DNA of 64,000 nucleotides from Metallyticus violacea (Eukaryota; Arthropoda; Insecta; Mantodea; Metallyticidae): positions 4,098,001 through 4,162,000 of the forward strand of contig JAUJEO010000019.1 in NCBI GenBank assembly GCA_030762175.1, in the 5' to 3' direction. Below are positions 27,346 through 38,524 of this stretch, piece by piece. Made by a program: the position numbers and the translations under genes. Under the pieces are notes generated by a model. The model was not told the DNA's origin. It did not search any database and saw only the letters and a program-made list of their open reading frames with translations. Positions within the stretch are counted from its first letter, which is position 1. The number at the start of each line of letters is the position of its first letter.

Positions 27346-30300
27346 CAAACTTCAAAAAAAAATTTTTTTCGTTTCGAGATTCTTTGCGCATAATATGCTT
27401 TTCTGAGGCTATCAAACTAGTATAATGAAAGAGAACCAGTTATCTCAAATAAGAACGGAAAAAAAGTGATTCTAACGAAGTTTCCAAACTTCAAAAAAAA
27501 TTTTTTTTCGTTTCGAGATTCTTTGCGCATAATATGCTTTTCTGAGGCTATCAAACTAGTATAATGAAAGAGAACCAGTTATCTCAAATAAGAACGGAAA
27601 AAAAGTGATTCTAACGAAGTTTCCAGACTTCAGAAAAAATTTTTTTTCTTTTCGAGATTCTTTGCGCATAAAATGCTTCTTTGAGGGTATCAAACTAGTA
27701 TAATGAAAGAGAACCAGTTATCTCAAACAAGAACGGAAAAAAAGTGATTCTAACGCAGTTTCCAAACTTTTTTTTCTTTTCGAGATTCTTTGCGCATAAT
27801 ATGCTTTTCTGAGGCTATCAAACTGTATAATGAAAGAGAACCAGTTATCTCAAAAAAGAACGGAAAAAAGTGATTCAAACGACGTTTCCAAACTTCGAAA
27901 AAAATTTTTTTTCTTTTCGAGATTTGCGCATAATATGCTTTACTGAGGCTATCAAACTAGTATAATGAAGGAGAACCAGTTATCTCAAATAAGATCGGAA
28001 AAAAAGTGTTTCTAACGAAGTTTCCAAACTTCGAAAAAAATTTTTTTTTCTTTTCGAGATTCTTTGCGCATAATATGCTTTACTGAGGCTATCAAACTAG
28101 TATAATGAAAGAGAACCGGTTATCTCAAATAAGAACGGAAAAAAAGTGATACAAACGAAGTTTCCAAACTTCAAAAAAAAATTTTTTTCTTTTCGAGATT
28201 CTTTGCGCATAATATGCTTTACTTAGGCTATCAAACTAGTACAATGAAAGAGAACCAGTTATCTCAAATAAGAACGGAAAAAAGTGATTCTAACGAAGTT
28301 TCCAAACTTGGAAAACATTTTTTTTCTTTTGGAGATTCTTTGCGCATAATATGCTTTTCTGAGGCTATCAAACTACTATAATGAAAGAGAACCAGTTATC
28401 TCAAATAAGAACGGAAAAAAAGTGATTCAAACGAAGTTTCCAAACTTCGAAAAAAATTTTTTTTCTTTTCGAGATTCTTTGCGCATAATATGCTTTTCAA
28501 GGCTATCAAACTAGTATAATGAAAGAGAACCAGTTATTTCAAATAAGAAAGCAAAAAAAGTGATTCTAACGAAGTTTCCAAACTTCGAAATAAATTTTTT
28601 TTCCTTTCGAGATTTTTTGCGCATAATATGCTTTACTGAGGCTATCAAACTAGTATAATGAAAATGAACCAGTTATCTCAAATAAGAACGGAAAAAAGTG
28701 ATACAAACGAAGTTTCCAAACTTAAAAAAAAAAATTTTTTCGTTTCGAGACTCTTTGCGCATAGTATGCTTTACTGAGGCTATCAAACTAGTATAATGAA
28801 AGAGAACCAGTTATCTCAAATAAGAACGGAAAAAAAGTGATTCTAACGAAGTTTCCAAACTTCGAAAAAAATTTTTTTTCTTTTCGAGATTCTTTGCGCA
28901 TAATATGCTTTACTGAGGCTATCAAATTAGTATAATGAAAGAGAACCAGTTATCTCAAATAAGAACGCAAAAAAAGTGATACAAACGAAGTTTCCAAACT
29001 TCGAAAAAAAATTTTTTTCGTTTCGAGATTCTTTGCGCATAATATGCTTTTCTGAGGCTATCAAACTAGTATAATGAAAGAGAACCAGTTATCTCAAACA
29101 AGAACGGAAAAAAAGTGATTCAAACGAAGTTTCCAAACTTCGAAAAAAAATTTTTTTCTTTTCGAGATTCTTTGCGCATAATATGCTTTTCTGGGGCTAT
29201 CATACTTGTATAATGAAAGAGAACCAGTTATCTCAAATAAGAACGGAAAAAAAGTGATTCTAACGAAGTTTCCAAACTTCGAAAAATTTTTTTTTCTTTT
29301 CGAGATTCCTTACGCATAATATGCTTTTCTGAGGCTATCAAAGTAGTATAATGAAAGAGAACCAGTTATCTCAAATAAGAACGGAAAAAAAGTGATACAA
29401 ACGAAGTTTCCAAACTTATAAAAATTTTTTTTTATTTTCGATATTCTTTGCGCATAATATGCTTTTCTGAGGCTATATAATTAGTATAATGAAAGAGAAC
29501 CAGTTAATTAAAATAAGAACGGAAAAAAAGGGATTCTAACGAAGTTTCCAAACTTCGAAAAAAATTTTTTTTCTTTTCGAGATTCTTTGCGCATAATATG
29601 CTTTACTGAGGCTATCAAATTAGTATAATGAAAGAGAACCAGTTATCTCAAATAAGAAAGGAAAAAAAGTGATTCTAACGAAGTTTCCAAACTTCGAAAT
29701 AATTTTTTTTTCCTTTCGAGATTCTTTGCGCATAATATGCTTTACTGAGGCTATCAAAGTAGTATAATGAAAGAGAACCAGTTATCTCAAATAAGAACGG
29801 AAAAAAAGTGATACAAACGAAGTTTCCAAACTTAAAAAAAAAAATTTTTTCGTTTCGAGATTCTTTGCGCATAATATGCTTTTCTGGGGCTATCATACTT
29901 GTATAATGAAAGAGAACCAGTTATCTCAAATAAGAACGGAAAAAAAGTGATTCTAACGAAGTTTCCGAACATCGAAAAAAAAAATTTTTTTTTCGAGATT
30001 CTTTGCGCATAATATGATTTTCTGAGGTTATCAAACTAGTATAATGAGAGATTACGAGTTATCTCAAATAAGAATGGAAAAAAAGTGATACAAACGAAGT
30101 TTCCAAACTTAAAAAAAAAATTTTTTTCGTTTCGAGATTCTTTGCGCAAAATATGCTTTTCTGACTCTATCAAACTAGTATAATGAAAGAGAACCAGTTA
30201 TCTCAAACAAGAACAGAAAAAAAGTGATTCTAACGAAGTTTCCAAACTTCGAAAAAAATTTTTTTTCTTTTCGAGATTCTTTGCGCATAATATGCTTTAC

Positions 30301-30479
30301 TGAGGCTATTAAATTAGTATAATGAAAGAGAACCAGTTATCTCAAATAAGAACGGAAAAAAAGTGATACAAACGAAGTTTCCAAACTTCAAAAAAAATTT
30401 TTTTTCGTTTCGAGATTCTTTGCGCATAATATGCTTTTCTGAGGCTATCAAACTAGGATAATGAAAGAGAACCAGTTAT
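27346..30479. repeat. Reshuffled left-type monomers
   Basis: Known left-domain variants occur here in a new order. There is an A-run-less monomer near 27,765, CTTACTTAGGC-type sequence near 28,215, CAAGGCTATC near 28,498, a TGGGGCTATC monomer near 29,190 and again near 29,885, and a CTATATAATTAG monomer at 29,471 with the private CAGTTAATTAAAATAAG. Copies carry more private changes than those before 27 kb, such as GGAGATTC near 28,331 and GAGACTCTTTGCGC near 28,750. No gene or other element was seen. Confidence 0.75.
28431..28970. repeat. Four-monomer segment shared with 33771-34310, copy 1
   Basis: The distinctive run of CTTTTCAAGGCTATC, CAGTTATTTCAAATAAG, CGAGATTTTTTGCGC and GCATAGTATGCTTTAC recurs exactly 5,340 bp later. 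The copies differ at a few bases (GCAAAAAAAG against GGAAAAAAAG, AAAATGAACC against AAAGATAACC). It shows that the mixed zone was built by copying blocks of several monomers. Confidence 0.75.
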
Positions 30480-31880
30480 CTCAAATAAGAACGGAAAAAA
30501 AGTGATTCTAACGAAGTTTCCAGACTTCAGAAAAAATTTCTTTTCTTTTCGAGATTCTTTGCGCATAAAATGCTTCTTTGAGGGTATCAAACTAGTATAA
30601 TGAAAGAGAACCAGTTATCTCAAACAAGAACGGAAAAAAAGTGATTCTAACGCAGTTTCCAAACTTTTTTTTTTTCGAGATTCTTTGCGCATAATATGCT
30701 TTTCTGAGGCTATCAAACTGTATAATGAAAGAGAACCAGTTATCTCAAATAAGAACGGAAAAAAGTGATTCAAACGACGTTTCCAAACTTCGAAAAAAAT
30801 TTTTTTTCTTTTCGAGATTTGCGCATAATATGCTTTACTGAGGCTATCAAACTAGTATAATGAAAGAGAACCAGTTATCTCAAATAAGAACGGAAAAAAA
30901 GTGTTTCTAACGAAGTTTTCAAACTTCGAAAAAATTTTTTTTTTCTTTTCGAGATTCTTTGCGCATAATATGCTTTACTGAGGCTATCAAACTAGTATAA
31001 TGAAAGAGAACCAGTTATCTCAAATAAGAACGGAAAAAAAGTGATACAAACGAAGTTTCCAAACTTCAAAAAAAATTTTTTTTCTTTTCGAGATTCTTTG
31101 CGCATAATATGCTTTTCTGAGGCTATCAAACTAGTATAATGAAAGAGAACCAGTTATCTCAAACAAGAACGGAAAAAAAGTGATTCAAACGACGTTTCCA
31201 AACTTCGAAAAAAATTTTTTTTCTTTTCGAGATTCTTTGCGCATAATATGCTTTACTGAGGCTATCAAACTAGTATAATGAAAGAGAACCAGTTATCTCA
31301 AATAAGAACGGAAAAAAGTGATTTAAACGACGTTTCCAAACTTCGAAAAAATTTTTTTTTCTTTTCGAGATTCTTTGCGCATAATATGCTTTACTTAGGC
31401 TATCAAACAAGTCAATGAAAGAGAACCAGTTATCTCAAATAAGAACGGAAAAAAGTGATTCTAACGAAGTTTCCAAACTTGGAAAACATTTTTTTTCTTT
31501 TCGAGATTCTTTGCGCATAATATGCTTTTCTGAGGCTATCAAACTACTATAATGAAAGAGAACCAGTTATGTCAAATAAGAACGGAAAAAAGTGATTCAA
31601 ACGACGTTTCCAAACTTCTAAAAATTTTTTTTTATTTTCGAGATTCTTTGCGCAAAATATGCTTTTCTGAGGCTATATAATTAGTATAATGAAAGAGAAC
31701 CAGTTATCTCAAATAAGAACGGAAAAAAAGTGATTCTAACGAAGTTTCCGAACATCGAAAAAAAATTTTTTTTTTCGAGATTCTTTGCGCATAATATGAT
31801 TTTCTGAGGCTATCAAACTAGTATAATGAGAGATTACCAGTTATCTCAAATAAGAATGGAAAAAAAGTGATTCTAATGAA
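30480..31880. repeat. 1,646-bp-offset duplication, copy 1
   Basis: The order of variants here (CCAGACTTCAG, GAGGGTATC, A-run-less monomer, AACTGTATAATG, CGAGATTTGCGC, TTACTTAGGC, CTTGGAAAAC, CTATATAATTAG, GAGAGATTACC) is repeated about 1,645-1,646 bp further on, a shift of 12 monomers. Private differences such as CAAACAAGTCAATG near 31,405 and TATGTCAAATAAG near 31,570 show it is not fresh. Confidence 0.75.
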
Positions 31881-32125
31881 GTTTCCAAACTTCAAAAAAA
31901 AATTTTTTTCGTTTCGAGATTCTTTGCGCATAATATGCTTTTCTGAGGCTATCAAACTAGTATAATGAAAGAGAACCAGTTATCTCAAATAAGAACGGAA
32001 AAAAAGTGATTCTAAGGAAATTTCCAAACTTCAAAAAAAAATTTTTTTCTTTTCGAGATTCTTTGCGCATAATATGCTTTTCTGAGGCTATCAAACTAGT
32101 ATAATGAAAGAGAACCAGTTATCTC

Positions 32126-33500
32126 AAATAAGAACGGAAAAAAAGTGATTCTAACGAAGTTTCCAGACTTCAGAAAAATTTTTTTTTCTTTTCGAGATTC
32201 TTTGCGCATAAAATGCTTCTTTGAGGGTATCAAACTAGTATAATGAAAGAGAACCAGTTATCTCAAACAAGAACGGAAAAAAAGTGATTCTAACGCAGTT
32301 TCCAAACTTTTTTTTCTTTTCGAGATTCTTTGCGCAAAATATGCTTTTCTGAGCCTATCAAACTGTATAATGAAAGAGAACCAGTTATCTCAAATAAGAA
32401 CGGAAAAAAGTGATTTAAACGACGTTTCCAAACTTCGAAAAAATTTTTTTTTCATTTCGAGATTTGCGCATAATATGCTTTACTGAGGCTATCAAACTAG
32501 TATAATGAAAGAGAACCAGTTATCTCAAATAAGAACGGAAAACAAGTGTTTCTAACGAAGTTTCCAAACTTCGAAAAAAATTTTTTTTTCTTTTCGAGAT
32601 TCTTTGCGCCTAATATGCTTTACTGAGGCTATCAAACTAGTATAATGAAAGAGAACCAGTTATCTCAAATAAGAACGGAAAAAAAGTGATACAAACGAAG
32701 TTTCCAAACTTCAAAAAAAAATTTTTTTCTTTTCGAGATTCTTTGCGCATAATATGCTTTTCTGAGGCTATCAAACTAGTATAATGAAAGAGAACCAGTT
32801 ATCTCAAACAAGAACGGAAAAAAAGTGATTCAAACGACGTTTCCAAACTTCGAAAAAAAATTTTTTTCTTTTCGAGATTCTTTGCGCATAATATGCTTTA
32901 CTGAGGCTATCAAACTAGTACAATGAAAGAGAACCACTTATCTCAAATAAGAACGGAAAAAAGTGATTTAAACGACGTTTCCAAACTTCGAAAAAAATTT
33001 TTTTTCTTTTCGAGATTCTTTGCGCATAATATGCTTTACTTAGGCTATCAAACTAGTACAATGAAAGAGAACCAGTTATCTCAAATAAGAACGGAAAAAA
33101 GTGATTCTAACGAAGTTTCCAAACTTGGAAAACATTTTTTTTCTTTTCGAGATTCTTTGCGAATAATATGCCTTTCTGAGGCTATCAAACTACTATAATG
33201 AAAGAGAACCAGTTATCTCAAATAAGAACGGAAAAAAGTGATTCAAACGACGTTTCCAAACTTCTAAAATTTTTTTTTTATTTTCGAGATTCTTTGCGCA
33301 TAATATGCTTTTCTGAGGCTATATAATTAGTATAATGAAAGAGAACCAGTTATCTCAAATAAGAACGGAAAAAAAGTGATTCTAACGAAGTTTCCGAACA
33401 TCGAAAAAAAATTTGAATTTCTGAGGCTATCAAACTAGTATAATGAGAGATTACCAGTTATCTCAAATAAGAATGAAAAAAAAGTGATTCTAATGAAGTT
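32126..33500. repeat. 1,646-bp-offset duplication, copy 2
   Basis: This is the partner of 30480-31880, with the same variant order. It contains private changes (GGAAAACAAGTG near 32,541, TTTGCGCCTAATATG near 32,603, GAACCACTTATC near 32,930) and the truncated monomer at 33313-33420. At about 33,500 it leaves the copied order and joins the CTGTGGCTATC/GAGAAGCAG type. Confidence 0.75.
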
Positions 33501-33698
33501 TCCAAACTTCGAAAAAAATTTTTTTTCTTTTCAAGATTCTTTGCGCATAATTTGCTTTTCTGTGGCTATCAAACTAGTATAATGAAAGAGAAGCAGTTAT
33601 CTCAAATAAGAACGGAAAAAAAGTGAATCTAACGAAGTTTCCAAACTTCGAAAAAAAATTTTTTTCTTTTCGAGATACTTTGCGCATAATATGCTTTA
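33039..33698. repeat. Five-monomer cassette, copy 4, with internal deletion
   Basis: The order is the same, but the third monomer is the truncated one at 33313-33420, so the cassette is 660 bp instead of 691. The second monomer reads CTTCTAAAAT rather than CTTATAAAAA, as in the right-hand copies. Confidence 0.85.
33313..33420 (+). repeat. Truncated monomer (108 bp)
   Basis: A CTATATAATTAG-type monomer stops after AAAAAAAATTTG and jumps to AATTTCTGAGGC. About 30 bases are missing, covering the T-run, CGAGATTCTTTGCGC and the GCATAATATGC dyad. It is the largest deletion within a monomer that I noticed in the window and the only clear case where the 3' dyad is lost. Confidence 0.9.
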
Positions 33699-33770
33699 CT
33701 GAGGCTATCAAACTAGTATAATGAAAGAGAACCAGTTATCTCAAATAAGAACGGAAAAAAAGTGATTCAA

Positions 33771-34310
33771 ACGAAGTTTCCAAACTTGGAAAAAAATTTT
33801 TTTTCTTTTCGAGATTCTTTGCGCATAATATGCTTTTCAAGGCTATCAAACTAGTATAATGAAAGAGAACCAGTTATTTCAAATAAGAAAGGAAAAAAAG
33901 TGATTCTAACGAAGTTTCCAAACTTCGAAATAAATTTTTTTTCCTTTCGAGATTTTTTGCGCATAATATGCTTTACTGAGGCTATCAAACTAGTATAATG
34001 AAAGATAACCAGTTATCTCAAATAAGAACGGAAAAAAAGTGATACAAACGAAGTTTCCAAACTTAAAAAAAAAATTTTTTCGTTTCGAGATTCTTTGCGC
34101 ATAGTATGCTTTACTGAGGCTATCAAACTAGTATAATGAAAGAGAACCAGTTATCTCAAATAAGAACGGAAAAAAAGTGATTCTAACGAAGTTTCCAAAC
34201 TTCGAAAAATTTTTTTTTTCTTTTCGAGATTCTGTGCGCATAATATGCTTTACTGAGGCTATCAAATTAGTATAATGAAAGAGAACCAGTTATCTCAAAT
34301 AAGAACGGAA
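33771..34310. repeat. Four-monomer segment shared with 28431-28970, copy 2
   Basis: This is the second copy of the segment described at 28431-28970, at an offset of 5,340 bp. It is followed by right-domain variants (GCTTCTCTGAGG from 34,527), so it marks the beginning of the transition between the two domains. Confidence 0.75.
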
Positions 34311-37300
34311 AAAAAGTGATTCTAACGAAGTTTCCAGACTTCAGAAAAAATTTTTTTTCTTTTCGAGATTCTTTGCGCATAAAATGCTTCTTTGAGGGTA
34401 TCAAACTAGTATAATGAAAGAGAACCAGTTATCTCAAACAAGAACGGAAAAAAAGTGATTCTAACGAAGTTTCCAAACTTCGAAAAAAAATTTTCTTCTT
34501 TTCGAGATTCTTTGCGCATAATATGCTTCTCTGAGGCTATCAAACTAGTATAATGAAAGAGAACCAGTTATCTCAAACAAGAACGGAAAAAAAGTGATTC
34601 TAACGCAGTTTCCAAACTTTTTTTTCTTTTCGAGATTCTTTGCGCATATTATGCTTTTCTGAGGCTATCAAACTGTATAATGAAAGAGAACCAGTTATCT
34701 CAAATAAGAACGGAAAAAAGTGATTCAAACGACGTTTCCAAACTTCGAAAAAAATTTTTTTTCTTTTCGAGATTTGCGCATAATATGCTTTACTGAGGCT
34801 ATCAAACTAGTATAATGAAAGAGAACCAGTTATCTTAAATAAGAACGGAAAAAAAGTGTTTCTAATGAAGTTTCCAAACTTCGAAAAAATTTTTTTTTTC
34901 TTTTCGAGATTCTTTGCGCATAATATGCTTTACTGAGGCTATCAAACTAGTATAATGAAAGAGAACCAGTTATCTCAAATAAGAACGGAAAAAGAGTGAT
35001 ACAAACGAAGTTTCCAAACTTCAAAAAAAAATTTTTTTCTTTTCGAGATTCTTTGCGCATAATATGCTTTTCTGAGGCTATCAAACTAGTATAATGAAAG
35101 AGAACCAGTTATCTCAAACAAGAACGGAAAAAAAGTGATTCTAAAGAAGTTTCCAAACTTCGAAAAAAATTTTTCTTCTTTTCGAGATTCTTTGCGCATA
35201 ATATGCTTTTCTGGGGCTATCAAACTAGTATAATGAAAGAGAACCAGTTATCTCAAATAAGAACGGAAAAAAAGTGATTCTAACGAAGTTTCCAAACTTC
35301 GAAAAAAATTTTTTTTCTTTTCGAGATTCTTTGCGCATAATATGCTTTACTGATGCTATCAAACTAGTATAATGAAAGAGAACCAGTTATCTCAAATTAG
35401 AACGGAAAAAAAGTGATTCTCAGGAAGTTTCCAAACTTCGAAAAAAAATTTTTTTCATTTCGAGATTCTTTGCGCATAATATGCTTTTCTGAGGCTATCA
35501 AACTAGTATAATGAAAGAGAACCAGTTATCTCAAATAAGAATGGAAAAAAAGTGATTCTAAGGAAGTTTCCAAACTTCGAAAAAAAGTTTTTTTCATTTC
35601 GAGATTCTTTGCGCATAATATGCTTTACTGAGGCTATCAAAGTAGTATAATGAAAGAGAACCAGTTATCTCAAATAAGAACGGAAAAAAAGTGATTCTAA
35701 CGAAGTTTCAAACTTGAAAAAAATTTTTTTTTCTTTTCGAGATTCTTTGCGCATAATATGCTTTTCTGAGGCTATCAAACTGTATAATGAAAGAGAACTA
35801 GTTATCTCAAATAAGAACGGAAAAAAGTGATTCTAACGACGTTTCCAAACTTCGAAAAATTTTTTTTTTCTTTTCGAGATTCTTTGCGCATAATATGCTT
35901 CTCTGAGGCTATCAAACTAGTATAATGAAAGAGAACCAGTTTTCTCAAACAAGAACGGAAAAAAAGTGATTCTAACGAAGTTTCCAAACTTCGAAAAAAA
36001 ATTTTTTTCTTTTCGAGATACTTTGCGCATAATATGCTTTACTGAGGCTATCAAACTAGTATAATGAAAGAGAACCAGTTATCTCAAATAACGGAAAAAA
36101 GTGATTCAAACGACGTTACCAAACTTCGAAAAAAATTTTTTTTCTTTTCGAGATTCTTTGCGCATAATATGCTTTACTGAGGCTATCAAATTAGTATAAT
36201 GAAAGAGAACCAGTTATCTCAAATAAGAACGGAAAAAAGTGATTCAAACGACGTTTCCAAACTTCGAAAAATTTTTTTTTTCTTTTAGAGATTCTTTGCG
36301 CATAATATGCTTTAGTGAGGCTAATAAACTAGTATAATGAAAGAGAACCAGTTATCTCAAATAAGAACGGAAAAAAGTGATTCAAACGACGTTTCCAAAC
36401 TTCGAAAAAAATTTTTTTTCTTTTCGAGATTCTTTGCGCATAATATGCTTTACTGAGGCTATCAAACTAGTATAATGAAAGAGAACCAGTTATCTCAAAT
36501 AAGAACGGAAAAAAGTGATTGAAACGACGTTTCCAAACTTCGAAAAAATTTTTTTTTCTTTTCGAGATTCTTTGCGCATAATATGCTTTACTGAGGCTAT
36601 CAAACTAGTATAATGAAAGAGAACCAGTTATCTCAAATAAGAATGGAAAAAAAGTGATTCTAAGGAAGTTTCCAAACTTCGAAAAAAAATTTTTTTCATT
36701 TCGAGATTCTTTGCGCATAATATGCTTTACTGAGGCTATCAAAGTAGTATAATGAAAGAGAACCAGTTATCTCAAATAAGAACGGAAAAAAAGTGATTCT
36801 AACGAAGTTTCCAAACTTCGAAAAAATTTTTTTTTCTTTTCCAGATTCTTTGCGCATAATATGCTTTACTGAGGCTATCAAACTAGTATAATGAAAGAGA
36901 ACCATTTATCTCAAATAATAACGCAAAAAAGTGATTCAAACGAAGTTTCCAAACTTCGAAAAAAATTTTTTTCTTTTCGAGATTCTTTGCGCATAATATG
37001 CTCTTCTGAGGCTATCAAACTAGTATAATGAAAGAGAACCAGTTATCTCAAATAAGAACGGAAAATAAGTGATTCAAACGAAGTTTCCAAACTTCGAAAA
37101 AAAATTTTTTTCTTTTCGAGATTCTTTGCGCATAATATGCTTTACTGAGGCTATCAAACTAGCATAATGAAAGAAAACCAGTTATCTCAAATAAGAACGG
37201 AAAAAAAGTGATTCTAACGACTTTTCCAAACTTCGAAAAAAATTTTTTTTCTTTTCGAGATTCTTTGCGCATAATATGCTTTTCTGAGGCTATCAAACCA

Positions 37301-38386
37301 GTATAATGAAAGAGAACCAGTTAGCTCAAATAAGAACGGAAAAAAAGTGATTCTAACGAAGTTTCCAAACTTCGAAAAAAATTTTTTTTCTTTTCGAGAT
37401 TCTTTGCGCATAATATGCTTTTCTGAGGCTATCAAACTGTATAATGAAAGAGAACTAGTTATCTCAAATAAGAACGGAAAAAAGTGATTCTAACGACGTT
37501 TCCAAACTTCGAAAAAAATTTTTTTTCTTTTCGAGATTCTTTGCGCATAATATGCTTCTCTGAGGCTATCAAACTAGTATAATGAAAGAGAACCAGTTAT
37601 CTCAAACAAGAACGGAAAAAAAGTGATTCTAACGAAGTTTCCAAACTTCGAAAATTTTTTTTTTTCTTTTCGAGATTCTTTGCGCATAATATGCTTTTCT
37701 GAGGCTATCAAACTGTATAATGAAAGAGAACTAGTTATCTCAAATAAGAACGGAAAAAAGTGATTCTAACGACGTTTCCAAACTTCGAAAAAAAATTTTT
37801 TTCTTTTCGAGATTCTTTGCGCATAATATGCTTTTCTGAGGCTATCAAACTACTATAATGAAAGAGAACCAGTTATCTCAAATAAGAACGGAAAAAAGTG
37901 ATTTAAACGACGTTTCCAAACTTCGAAAAAATTTTTTTTCTTTTCGAGATTCTTTGCGCATAATATGCTTTACTGAGGCTATCAAACTAGTATAATGAAA
38001 GAGAACCAGTTATCTCAAATAAGAACGGAAAAAAGTGATTCAAACGACGTTTCCAAACTTCGAAAAAAAAATTTTTTCTTTTCGAGATTCTTTGCGCATA
38101 ATATGCTTTACTGAGGCTATCAAACTAGTATAATAATAGAGAACCAGTTATCTGAAATAAGAACGGAAATAAGTGATTTAAACGACGTTTCCAAACTTCG
38201 AAAAAAAATTTTTTTCTTTTCGAGATTCTTTGCGCATAATATGCTTTACTGAGGCTATCAAACTAGTATAACGAAATAGAACCAGTTATCTCAAATAAGA
38301 ACGGAAAAAAGTGATTCAAACGACGTTTCCAAACTTCGAAAAAAATTTTTTTTCTTTTCGAGATTCTTTGCGCATAATATGCTTTA

Positions 38387-38524
38387 CTGAGGCTATCAAA
38401 CTAGTATAATGAAAGAGAACCAGTTATCTCAAATAAGAACGGAAAAAAGTGATTCAAACGACGTTTCCAAACTTCGAAAAAATTTTTTTTTCTTTTCGAG
38501 ATTCTTTGCGCATAATATGCTTTA
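38387..38524 (+). repeat. Reference class I monomer (138 bp)
   Basis: This copy is a clean example of the commonest class I form. It has six A after GAACGG, then GTGATTCAAACGACGTTT, the CCAAACTTCG half-dyad, an A-run followed by a T-run, CTTTTCGAGATTCTTTGCGC and ends in GCTTTA. In this class the central dyad has one mismatch (GACGTTT against AAACTTC). Its length is exactly 46 codons, so any open frame tends to stay open from one monomer to the next; this explains the many short translated frames without any gene being present. Confidence 0.95.

Larger units (their letters stand above)
1..35040. repeat. Left higher-order domain of the satellite array
   Basis: This part is marked by variant monomers hardly or never seen further right: monomers lacking the A-run (CCAAACTTTTTTTTCTTTTCG, last near 34,613), monomers with CGAGATTTGCGC (a 3-bp loss, last near 34,770), and monomers with CTTCAAAAA followed by CGTTTCGAG. 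They recur in the same order in blocks with offsets of 2,886, 2,611, 13,616 and 8,403 bp. The right edge is soft: right-type variants such as GCTTCTCTGAGG begin near 34,527, so 34-36 kb is a transition. There is no gene in it. Confidence 0.8.
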
